Shown here: positions 27,702-35,816 of the stretch, in pieces
How the letters are laid out: each line of letters begins with the position of its first letter
Numbering within the stretch: the first letter of the stretch is position 1
NCBI RefSeq assembly: GCF_000369405.1
Contig: NZ_KB850000.1
Location: 1,012,768 to 1,076,767 of the forward strand
DNA from: Acinetobacter sp. ANC 3929
GTDB taxonomy: Bacteria; Pseudomonadota; Gammaproteobacteria; Pseudomonadales; Moraxellaceae
Length of the DNA stretch: 64,000 nt
Direction of reading: 5' to 3'
Translations under genes and position numbers: made by a program
The notes under the pieces: generated by a model
The model's database searches: none
Seen by the model: only the letters and a program-made list of their open reading frames with translations
Told to the model about the DNA's origin: nothing

Positions 27702-29159
27702 ATGGGATTTAAAGCTCTCCCGACGCTTATCTCTTTATTTATTGCATTGCTGATCTGGTTCGTCATTCCTGTACCTGCTGGAGTTGATCCTGATGCATGG
27801 CATTTATTGGCCATGTTTGTCGGTGTCATTGCCGCGATTATTGGTAAAGCCATGCCAATTGGTGCAATTGCCATTATCGCGATTACCTTAGTCGCCGTAA
27901 CAGGTGTCACCAATGACAGTCCAAGTGGCGCAATTCAAGATGCGCTCAGTAGCTTTTCCAATCCGCTGATCTGGTTGATTGGTATTTCGATCATGATCTC
28001 GAAAGGTTTGCAAAAAACTGGATTGGGTGCACGCTTAGGCTATTTATTCATCGCGGTGTGGGGCAAGAAAACTATTGGTATCGGTTATAGCATGGTGCTG
28101 TCTGAACTGATTCTTGCACCTGTTACCCCAAGTAATACAGCTCGTGGCGGCGGGATTATTCATCCGATTGTCCGTGCCATTTCGACTAGCTATGACTCTG
28201 ACCCTGCCAAAGGCACCGAAGGTCGTATGGGGAAATATTTAGCTTTGGTGAACTATCAAGCCAACCCGATTACTTCTGCCATGTTTATTACCGCGACCGC
28301 TCCTAACCCATTGGTGGTTGATCTGGTGGCAAAAGCGACCCATAGTGAAATTTCATTGAGTTGGAGTACTTGGGCACTGGCGATGTTATTACCGGGTTTA
28401 ATTGCCTTGATCATCATGCCATTGATTATGTATTGGATGTATCCACCTGAAGTGAAAGAAACCCCGAATGCTGCTCAGTTTGCCAAAACCAAGTTGCAGG
28501 AAATGGGGCCTGTCAGCAAAAATGAAATCATCATGCTTGGGGTATTTGGGATTTTACTGCTGTTATGGGCAGGTATCCCTGCCATGATCTTTGGTTCAGC
28601 TTGGGCAGTTGATCCAACTACAACAGCCTTTATTGGTTTAGGATTACTACTCATTACTGGCGTACTGACTTGGGAAGATATCCTGACGCAAAAAAGCGCG
28701 TGGGATACCATTACGTGGTTCGCAGCTTTGGTGATGATGGCGACTTATTTAAATAAGCTCGGTTTAATCACATGGTTCTCAGGAGTGTTAGAAACTGGGA
28801 TTGGTCATTTAGGTTTGAGTTGGATGCCTGCCTGTTTGTTATTGATGCTGGCCTATCTATATGCACATTATATGTTTGCCAGCACCACGGCACATATCAC
28901 TGCCATGTTCGCGGCCTTCTATACAGCTGGACTGGCGTTGGGCGCGCCACCTATGTTGTTTGCTTTAATGATGGCAGCGGCTTCTAGCATCATGATGACC
29001 TTAACTCATTATGCAACGGGCACATCGCCTGTAGTGTTCGGTTCGGGTTACACCACACTCGGTGAATGGTGGAAAGCTGGCTTTGTCATGAGTGTGGTCA
29101 ATATCATTATCTTTGTTGTGATTGGTGGACTTTGGTGGAAAGTGTTGGGTTATTGGTGA
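27702..29159 (+). CDS. DASS-family anion:sodium symporter
   Basis: About 485 residues with 11-13 membrane helices. The ATG at 27702 follows AAGGGG at a good distance and is preferred over a GTG seven codons upstream. Family marks are the SNT-type motifs: APVTPSNTARGGGIIHPI near residue 146 and the second repeat, ending in THYATGTSPVVFGSGY near 437. Members import di- or tricarboxylates (succinate, citrate, tartrate) or sulfate. The close CitT/TtdT-like pattern favours carboxylates, but the substrate is unproven. Confidence 0.9.
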   Translation: MGFKALPTLISLFIALLIWFVIPVPAGVDPDAWHLLAMFVGVIAAIIGKAMPIGAIAIIAITLVAVTGVTNDSPSGAIQDALSSFSNPLIWLIGISIMISKGLQKTGLGARLGYLFIAVWGKKTIGIGYSMVLSELILAPVTPSNTARGGGIIHPIVRAISTSYDSDPAKGTEGRMGKYLALVNYQANPITSAMFITATAPNPLVVDLVAKATHSEISLSWSTWALAMLLPGLIALIIMPLIMYWMYPPEVKETPNAAQFAKTKLQEMGPVSKNEIIMLGVFGILLLLWAGIPAMIFGSAWAVDPTTTAFIGLGLLLITGVLTWEDILTQKSAWDTITWFAALVMMATYLNKLGLITWFSGVLETGIGHLGLSWMPACLLLMLAYLYAHYMFASTTAHITAMFAAFYTAGLALGAPPMLFALMMAAASSIMMTLTHYATGTSPVVFGSGYTTLGEWWKAGFVMSVVNIIIFVVIGGLWWKVLGYW

Positions 29160-29255
29160 TTTGAAAAGCTGAGGAACATTCTGTGTGAATAGGAATGCTC
29201 CTCTATCTCTAAAATCTGTTATTTCTAGCTTTACTTTTATTTATTAAAAAAATGA

Positions 29256-29978
29256 TTATTCAGGCAGTAATTCCAATAACTTTTTACGGGCAGCGAAAGC
29301 CGCTGTTTTCCCTTTAATCGTAGATGGATGCTGTATTCTGTAACATAGAAATTTTTCATCATAAATAAACTTATAAAGCTGGTTCTTCTCTATACTCTCA
29401 TCACTATAATCTTGACCTTTTGAATATAATTTAGGATTAAAAAACTCCCTTCTATAAATCGTATTCTGACTTCCATTCGCGAAAATAATAATATTAGGTT
29501 CAAAATACTTAATTTGCGCATTCAACAGTTCAAATGAGATACTTTTTATTTGCTCAAAGTATTTTGATTTTATAGGGCTTTTTTCCTTCCATGCAAAACA
29601 AAATAAATTGCTGTAGATTAAACCTTCTGCACCAGATTTATCGGCAACTGACCGCGTAAAATCATGAAAAGTAATTTTTTTGGTTCTGGGTTCAAGCATC
29701 ATTTTTTGGAAAAAGTTTTTGTTCTTTTCAATAGATTGAAGCATGTAATGGTCTAGAGTATAGGCCTGATCCAACTGAATATTCCAACCTCTTGTTTCAG
29801 CTCCCATTATCATAATCTTATTTTTCGCAGCCCAATAATGATTTGGCTCACTTGCTAGGAAAAGACCAGATAATCCTTCTTTAAACTTGCTATATTCATG
29901 TACAGTATTAAAAAAAGACTCATCAACTTTAGAGAGTATTTTTAAATATTCTTGTTTTAAATCATTGAAGTCTTTCAT
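29256..29978 (-). CDS. Uncharacterised protein with uracil-DNA-glycosylase-like fold
   Basis: A 240-residue, very AT-rich gene. Segments resembling the UDG superfamily occur in order: KIMIMGAETRGWN near residue 53 (the motif that normally holds the catalytic loop after a beta strand), then SNLFCFAWKE near 122, PNIIIFANGS near 160, and RIQHPSTIKGKTAAFAARK near 214 (compare the H-P-S of UDG motif). The classical catalytic Asp/Asn of Ung is not evident, so the activity is uncertain. Base composition differs from flanking genes and suggests acquisition. No partner gene is adjacent. Confidence 0.55.
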   Translation of the reverse strand: MKDFNDLKQEYLKILSKVDESFFNTVHEYSKFKEGLSGLFLASEPNHYWAAKNKIMIMGAETRGWNIQLDQAYTLDHYMLQSIEKNKNFFQKMMLEPRTKKITFHDFTRSVADKSGAEGLIYSNLFCFAWKEKSPIKSKYFEQIKSISFELLNAQIKYFEPNIIIFANGSQNTIYRREFFNPKLYSKGQDYSDESIEKNQLYKFIYDEKFLCYRIQHPSTIKGKTAAFAARKKLLELLPE

Positions 29979-29995
29979 TCTAATTTCTCAAAAAT

Positions 29996-30020
29996 AAAGG
30001 CTGATGTCTCAGCCTATTTT
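29996..30020 (-). terminator. Terminator after the SUMF1-type lipoprotein gene
   Basis: AGGCTGA (29998-30004) pairs with TCAGCCT (30009-30015) around TGTC, flanked by A- and T-runs. It is about 70 bp after the stop at 30092 and almost the same sequence as the acnB terminator at 31791-31822. Confidence 0.7.
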
Positions 30021-30091
30021 TAGCAAAAACAGTTAATTAGGTCAATTTTAAAACTTATTAGATTTTCTAAATATCAACTTTACCTGTAGAT

Positions 30092-31519
30092 TTAAATATC
30101 CCGAACAACACGGAATCCCCACATGGTTGAACGCGCCTGAGACGAATAATAAGCATTGCGATAAGCAGTACGAACATTATGTACGTTATAAATCCATGCA
30201 CCGCCACGCAATACAGGGAAATTACACAGACCATTATTTTCTGCCCCCCAACGTATTTGTGTCGTAGGTGCACCTTGATAATTGGCATGCCAACAGTCAT
30301 CTACCCATTCACGCGCATTTGCAAGTACGTCGTACAATCCAAAGGCATTTGGTAAAAATGAGCCCACAGGTGCGGTATAAGCATAACCATCATTACAGTT
30401 AAATGCTCGCCATGCCGCAGTATTGGTTTCTGTTGTGGTTGTAGATAAGTCCAAAACATTGGCATATTTGCAGGCTTGGTCGCGTTCAGGATCATTGCCC
30501 CAGAAAAAGGTCGTTGATGAGCCTGCTCTAGCTGCATACTCCCACTCAGCTTCAGTCGGTAACCGATAGGTTTTTCCTGTTTTTTGGGATAACCACTCAG
30601 CAAAAGCCTGACCATCTTCACGGCGTACACACACCACTGGATCTTGAGCAGTTTGAGTAAATCCAGGATGACTTGGGTTTAAATCCTTTCGATACCACAT
30701 ATTAAACTCACCATCTCGTACCTCCCAACTTCGACAGCCTTGTACCTCCCAGCCTGTTTCCTTTTGGAACTGCTGAAACTGAGCAACAGTGGTTTCATAA
30801 GATGCCATCGCAAATGGCTGAGTGATATTGACACGATGTTGAGGCAATTCATAAGGTCTTGCCTGTGCGGGTACGCCTTCTCTATCCTGTTCTTCCAATG
30901 TGCCACCCATTTGATAGCTTCCTGCGGGAATCACTGTCATCTCAGGGCAAAAGCCATCTGAACAATCTTTAAATTTGAAAGCTGCTGTTCCCGTATTGAT
31001 CTCTACATTGGTCAATCTTGCAGGTTGAATTAAGGCATTCATTAAAGGTGGTTTGTTCAGCTGCCGCGTGAGTAAATCAATGGTTCCCTGCCATTCATTC
31101 AACATCTCACGCAACATTGCAGGACGCTCTATGCTCACACCCGTGCCATCATAATCTGGGGCATTACAACGTTCACGGATAAAAGTGGCCTCTGATTGCA
31201 GCTGAGTCAATTTAGGTAACATACGTTGATCAATAAAAGCAGCTAAATTATTTTCCTGCGTGGTGAGCACTGCTTTCAATTCTTGTAAGGCTGTTAATGC
31301 TTTATTATTTTGTTCTATCGCAGCTCGATATACAGTATCACACTGATCATTTTTCCAAACGAGGCTCTGACTTAAGGCGTTTAAGGCCATGGTTGTGGTT
31401 TGCAGCTTTATTTCTGAATTTACTTTTTTGCTATCATCATCATTACAGGCTGCCAATAAGCATCCTGCAAGAACAATACTGGCTGCTTTCACATAAGCTT
31501 TGGGTAAAGTCTCCATCAT
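30092..31519 (-). CDS. SUMF1/FGE-type lipoprotein with helical N-terminal region
   Basis: The protein is 475 residues. A lipoprotein signal with CLLAA-C (Cys near 25) is followed by an alpha-helical region (about residues 35-180). A formylglycine-generating-enzyme/PvdO-type domain then covers about 190-475: PEMTVIPAGSYQMGG near 195, YRLPTEAEWEYAARAG near 320, GLYDVLANAREWVDD near 395, and the ending WGFRVVRD. In this family some members are copper or iron enzymes and others have lost activity or act as adaptors. No sulfatase or siderophore gene is next to it. The client is unknown. Confidence 0.85.
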   Translation of the reverse strand: MMETLPKAYVKAASIVLAGCLLAACNDDDSKKVNSEIKLQTTTMALNALSQSLVWKNDQCDTVYRAAIEQNNKALTALQELKAVLTTQENNLAAFIDQRMLPKLTQLQSEATFIRERCNAPDYDGTGVSIERPAMLREMLNEWQGTIDLLTRQLNKPPLMNALIQPARLTNVEINTGTAAFKFKDCSDGFCPEMTVIPAGSYQMGGTLEEQDREGVPAQARPYELPQHRVNITQPFAMASYETTVAQFQQFQKETGWEVQGCRSWEVRDGEFNMWYRKDLNPSHPGFTQTAQDPVVCVRREDGQAFAEWLSQKTGKTYRLPTEAEWEYAARAGSSTTFFWGNDPERDQACKYANVLDLSTTTTETNTAAWRAFNCNDGYAYTAPVGSFLPNAFGLYDVLANAREWVDDCWHANYQGAPTTQIRWGAENNGLCNFPVLRGGAWIYNVHNVRTAYRNAYYSSQARSTMWGFRVVRDI

Positions 31520-31838
31520 CTCGCTCCTTTGATATAATTAAATAAAACCCTTTATGTTTAAGCTACAGTTCAGCGAACACCAGCCTTGAGCATAAATAGG
31601 AAATATATTGTTCATAAATAATTAAAATTTATGAATGATTTAATTAGCATAGAAAAAGAAGCGAACTTGAGATTACTCAAGAAAAAATACAGATTAAAGC
31701 TATTCCGAAAAGTAACTCTTCATTTTTAATACATTTACTTTGCCTAAATTGTTAAGTCTTATCTGGCATTTTTTCATGTACAGCACCAAAAAAATAAGGG
31801 CTGATTACTCAGCCCTTATTTTTAGCTAAATCAATAAA
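31520..31838. other. Intergenic region between acnB and the SUMF1-type gene
   Basis: This 319-bp stretch lies downstream of acnB and upstream of the SUMF1-type gene, both on the minus strand. It contains the acnB terminator (31791-31822) and an AT-rich part that should hold the promoter of the SUMF1-type gene. I see no coding sequence. Confidence 0.6.
31791..31822 (-). terminator. Intrinsic terminator of acnB
   Basis: AAAATAAGGGCTGA pairs perfectly with TCAGCCCTTATTTT around TTAC, 17 bp after the acnB stop. Very strong and symmetric. Confidence 0.9.
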
Positions 31839-34478
31839 TTAAGTCAATTGAGCTGCTTGGATTTTCTTAGTATCAACTCGATCAGCTTCTTTTGTATATT
31901 CGCTCATCTTGTCGAAGTTTAAGTATTTGTAGATGTCAGCAGAAGCGCTGTCAATTTGCGACGCGTACTGTTGATATTCTTCTGGGCTTGGTAATTTACC
32001 AAGAACCGCAGCGACAGATGCAAGCTCAGCAGAAGCCAAGTAAACATTTGCACCTTGACCTAAACGGTTCGGGAAGTTACGCGTAGAAGTCGATACACAT
32101 GTTGTGTTCGGTGCTACACGCGCTTGGTTACCCATACACAATGAACAGCCTGGCATCTCAGTACGCGCACCAGCACGACCATAGATGTTGTACATGCCTT
32201 CTTCCATCAATTGATGCTCGTCCATACGTGTTGGTGGAGCCAACCATAAACGAGTAGACAATGAACCACCAGGTACTTTATCAAGTAACTGACCCGCTGC
32301 ACGGAAGTGACCAATGTTCGTCATACAAGAACCGATGAATACTTCATCAATCTTGTCACCTTGAACGTCAGAAAGAAGTTTCGCGTCATCTGGATCGTTC
32401 GGGCAGCAAAGAATTGGTTCTTTGATGTCAGCAAGATCGATTTCGTAAACTTTTAAGTATTCAGCATCAGCATCAGCTTTTAACAAGCTTGGGTTGTCTA
32501 ACCACTTCTGCATGTTTTCAGCACGGCGCGCCATTGTACGAGCATCGCCATAACCTTCTGCGATCATCCACTTCAACATGGTGATGTTAGAACGCAAGTA
32601 TTCAGCAACTTTCTCTTCAGAAAGTGTGATTGAACAGCCAGCAGCAGAACGCTCAGCAGATGCATCAGAAAGTTCGAACGCTTGCTCAACAGTCAAGTCA
32701 TTTTCCATTTCTGATAAATCAATCTCAAGAATGTTACCAGAGAAAATGTTTTTCTTACCTTTCTTCTCTACAGTTAAGTCACCCGCTTGAATTGCGTAGT
32801 AAGGAATTGCATGTACAAGGTCACGTAAAGTGATACCAGGTTGCATTTTACCTTTGAACTTAACAAGTACAGATTCAGGCATATCCAGTGGCATAACACC
32901 AGTTGCAGCTGCGAAAGCAACAAGACCAGAACCCGCTGGGAATGAAATACCGATTGGGAAACGTGTATGTGAGTCACCACCAGTACCAACGGTATCTGGA
33001 AGTAACATACGGTTTAACCAAGAGTGAATAATACCGTCACCTGGACGTAAAGACACACCACCACGGTTCATGATGAAGTCAGGTAATGTATGGTGAGTTG
33101 TTACGTCAACTGGTTTTGGATACGCAGCAGTGTGACAGAAAGACTGCATCACTAAGTCAGCTGAGAAGCCCAAGCACGCCAAGTCTTTTAACTCGTCACG
33201 CGTCATTGGACCAGTAGTATCTTGAGAACCAACTGTGGTCATCTTCGGTTCACAGTAAGTACCCGGACGGATACCTTGACCTTCAGCTAAACCACATGCA
33301 CGACCAACCATTTTCTGAGCTTGCGTGAAGCCTTTGCCAGTGTCAGCAGGTTGTACAGGTGTACGGAACAATGTAGATGGTGCAAGACCTAATTCTTCAC
33401 GTGCTTTAGTTGTCAAACCACGACCAATGATCAAGTTGATACGACCACCAGCACGTACTTCGTCTAAAAGTACAGGTGTTTTAAGCTCAGCTTCTGCAAT
33501 TTGTGCACCATCTTTGAATGCAGTTACTTTTGCAGCAGCATGATCAATTTTCAATACAACTTCGTCGCCCATGTTCATGTTGGCAACGTCGATTTCTACA
33601 GGTAATGCACCTGCATCTTCCATTGTGTTGAAGAAAATTGGTGCGATCTTAGTACCTAAACACACACCGCCATCTTTTTTGTTTGGAATGTGTGGAAGTT
33701 CGTCACCGAAGAACCAAAGAACAGAGTTAGTTGCAGATTTACGAGAAGAACCTGTACCAACAACGTCACCCACGTAAGCAACTTGGTTGCCTTTCGCGAT
33801 CAATTCTTTGATTTGGTTTAATGGGCCAACTTCACCTGGTTTTTCAGGATTGATACCATCACGCTCGTTTTTCAACATTGCGTTTGCGTGTAATGGGATG
33901 TCTGGACGGCTCCAAGCGTCTTGTGCAGGAGACAAGTCATCAGTGTTGGTCTCACCGGTTACTTTGAACACAGTGATTTTGATTTCTTCTGGAACGTCAG
34001 CACGGCTTGTGAACCATTCTGCATCAGCCCAAGATTGTAATACTGCTTTAGCAGCAGCATTGCCTGCTTTTGCTTTGTCAGCTACGTCATGGAACGCATC
34101 AAATACAAGAAGTGTTTTCTTTAACGCTTCAGCAGCTAATTCTGCAAGCTCAGCATTGTCTAGAAGTTCAACAAGTGGTGCTACGTTATAACCACCAAGC
34201 ATTGTACCTAGTAAGTAAACTGCACGTTCTTTAGATACGAGTGGAGAGGTTGCTTCGCCTTTTGCAACAGCAGCTAAGAAAGCAGCTTTTACATATGCAG
34301 CTTGGTCAACACCTGCTGGAACACGATTTTCTAGTAAATCGACTAAATAAGCTTCTTCACCTGCTGGTGGATTTTTTAATAAGGCTACGAGTTCAGCAGT
34401 TTGAGCATCATCAAGCGGCTTCGGTGGGACTCCGAGTGCGGCACGTTCTTCAACGTGTTGGCGGTAAGCTTCTAGCAC
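31839..34478 (-). CDS. acnB: Aconitate hydratase B
   Basis: The GTG at 34478 is chosen: GAGG lies about 9 bp before it and relatives begin M/V-LEAYRQHVEERAALG. This gives 879 residues, matching the AcnB family (about 865). The enzyme isomerises citrate and isocitrate in the TCA cycle and can also catalyse the 2-methylaconitate step. The 4Fe-4S ligands are in FIGSCMTNIGHF and PGCSLCMGNQAR in the C-terminal third. The HEAT-like N-terminal domain and the swivel domain (VGTGSSRKSATNS) come first, as in AcnB and unlike AcnA. Confidence 0.97.
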   Translation of the reverse strand: MLEAYRQHVEERAALGVPPKPLDDAQTAELVALLKNPPAGEEAYLVDLLENRVPAGVDQAAYVKAAFLAAVAKGEATSPLVSKERAVYLLGTMLGGYNVAPLVELLDNAELAELAAEALKKTLLVFDAFHDVADKAKAGNAAAKAVLQSWADAEWFTSRADVPEEIKITVFKVTGETNTDDLSPAQDAWSRPDIPLHANAMLKNERDGINPEKPGEVGPLNQIKELIAKGNQVAYVGDVVGTGSSRKSATNSVLWFFGDELPHIPNKKDGGVCLGTKIAPIFFNTMEDAGALPVEIDVANMNMGDEVVLKIDHAAAKVTAFKDGAQIAEAELKTPVLLDEVRAGGRINLIIGRGLTTKAREELGLAPSTLFRTPVQPADTGKGFTQAQKMVGRACGLAEGQGIRPGTYCEPKMTTVGSQDTTGPMTRDELKDLACLGFSADLVMQSFCHTAAYPKPVDVTTHHTLPDFIMNRGGVSLRPGDGIIHSWLNRMLLPDTVGTGGDSHTRFPIGISFPAGSGLVAFAAATGVMPLDMPESVLVKFKGKMQPGITLRDLVHAIPYYAIQAGDLTVEKKGKKNIFSGNILEIDLSEMENDLTVEQAFELSDASAERSAAGCSITLSEEKVAEYLRSNITMLKWMIAEGYGDARTMARRAENMQKWLDNPSLLKADADAEYLKVYEIDLADIKEPILCCPNDPDDAKLLSDVQGDKIDEVFIGSCMTNIGHFRAAGQLLDKVPGGSLSTRLWLAPPTRMDEHQLMEEGMYNIYGRAGARTEMPGCSLCMGNQARVAPNTTCVSTSTRNFPNRLGQGANVYLASAELASVAAVLGKLPSPEEYQQYASQIDSASADIYKYLNFDKMSEYTKEADRVDTKKIQAAQLT

Positions 34479-34701
34479 AGTGTTATTCCTCTTTTTTAAA
34501 AAATTACTTGTAAGTTCCAGCTTGCTACAAGCTTTACAAGTAATGTGGACAAGCAAAATTTTACTAGACTTCGCGTTAAATGTTAATGCAACTACCGTAT
34601 TTCTACGTGATGCCCATTATTTTATAGCGAAATGTTCATCCCTTTGAAATACCGCTTTGGTCTTAGGTTAAAGTCTAATAAAACAATAAATTACATCCAT
34701 A

Positions 34702-34731
34702 AAAAAAGACAAACGGTGTTGTCTTTTTTAT
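34702..34731 (-). terminator. Terminator of the small lipoprotein gene
   Basis: AAAAAAGACAA pairs with TTGTCTTTTTT around a 6-base loop, 8 bp after the stop of the 34739 gene. Confidence 0.82.
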
Positions 34732-34738
34732 ATACACA

Positions 34739-35104
34739 TTAAAAAAGTTTATAGTTTGGTAGCTTGTCGTGTGGAGTAACCAAGCATTCTTGCATAAACT
34801 GTTTCTTTAAATTTTCACGTAATGCTTCTGGATCTTTTTTCAGTTGATCGGCAGGAAGCGCATAAACCGTGTCCAAAATTTTAAAGATAAATTTGCGTGT
34901 CATTTCATCTTCAATCTTAGCCGCATATTCCGTTGCTTGTTTTTGCTCAATTCCATTTTGACGATCTAGCGTAATCGAACGCGCAGCGTTACCCACACTG
35001 ACACAATAGCCATGCCATTGTTCTTCAGGGGTTAACGGCTTTTTCTCAGCACAACCAGCCAAAACTAAACCTATTGCAATAAACAAAACTTTTTTCATCA
35101 TCAT
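34739..35104 (-). CDS. Small predicted lipoprotein
   Basis: The protein is about 121 residues, with a lipobox GLVLAG-C near residue 18 after a short basic and hydrophobic leader. The mature part is helical, charged, and has two conserved-looking cysteines (in YCVSVGN and ECLVTP) that could pair in the periplasm. The start is set at MMMKKVLF, although an upstream Met at 35125 exists. I do not recognise a family beyond hypothetical proteins of Acinetobacter. Confidence 0.75.
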   Translation of the reverse strand: MMMKKVLFIAIGLVLAGCAEKKPLTPEEQWHGYCVSVGNAARSITLDRQNGIEQKQATEYAAKIEDEMTRKFIFKILDTVYALPADQLKKDPEALRENLKKQFMQECLVTPHDKLPNYKLF

Positions 35105-35200
35105 ACTGCGGCGAATTTGATGCACACATCATACTGAAACTTGTTTATTTTGCAAAAGGAAGCCTTTAAAACAATGCTTTCCGTAATAAAAACATACAAA

Positions 35201-35677
35201 TCATTTGCTACAGCGCATGTTATTGCCTAACTTTTGACATTTTCCACCATTCGCTGAGAGATAGGTTGTCCCTGCGACCAGACTAAAATGTTTACCTTTA
35301 CTATCCCAACATCTGACCCCATTGCAATTTTTTACGGGGATAAGCACTTCACTTGTTGCAGCAATATTAGCCGTTGTCCCATTGCTTACAGATTTCGATG
35401 TCGTTGCGACTGGCGCAGTCACGGTTGTGATTTTTGCTTCTTTGAATGCAGTCACAGTTTGTGTACTTGCTTGTTGGACTGCTGAGGTATTGCTATTCTT
35501 TTTGACGGGATCAAGCTGAGGTTCTTGTTTTTGTGCAGGCGGTGGCGTTGCTGAATAAGTGGTGATCCCTTTAGCATCGACCCACTTATAGTATTCCTTT
35601 GCATGGACTTGGAGTATAGAGCTGAGTAGTACAAAGCCAAGTACTGCCCAAAGCTGACCAAAAGTGACAGATTTCAT
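35201..35677 (-). CDS. DUF4124 domain-containing exported protein
   Basis: The protein is 158 residues. A signal peptide covers about the first 26 residues (cleavage near VHA-KEYYKW). Directly behind is the DUF4124 signature KEYYKWVDAKGITTYSATPP. A Thr/Ala/Val-rich low-complexity linker (about 60-105) precedes a Cys-containing C-terminal region (NCNGVRCWDSKG and GGKCQKLGNNMRCSK) likely held by disulfides. DUF4124 has no established role that I know of. Single-gene transcript. Confidence 0.85.
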   Translation of the reverse strand: MKSVTFGQLWAVLGFVLLSSILQVHAKEYYKWVDAKGITTYSATPPPAQKQEPQLDPVKKNSNTSAVQQASTQTVTAFKEAKITTVTAPVATTSKSVSNGTTANIAATSEVLIPVKNCNGVRCWDSKGKHFSLVAGTTYLSANGGKCQKLGNNMRCSK

Positions 35678-35773
35678 TTATTTCCTCCAAAAAATGTCAT
35701 AAAATCTTTTATTTTCAATAACTTATATTAATTCTATCACATTTTTTATTTTCAAAAATAAGCAGCAATAAAA

Positions 35774-35803
35774 AAACCTGCTTTAAGTCTTTAAAGCAGG
35801 TTC
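35774..35803 (-). terminator. Terminator of the tamA-tamB operon
   Basis: AACCTGCTTTAA pairs perfectly with TTAAAGCAGGTT around GTCT, 14 bp after the tamB stop. Confidence 0.88.
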
Positions 35804-35816
35804 TTGTTTTCTTTGA

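Noticed and set aside
33325..34513. Long plus-strand frames opposite acnB
   Set aside because: They are mirror frames of a highly codon-biased gene and show only Ala/Ser/Leu-rich filler.
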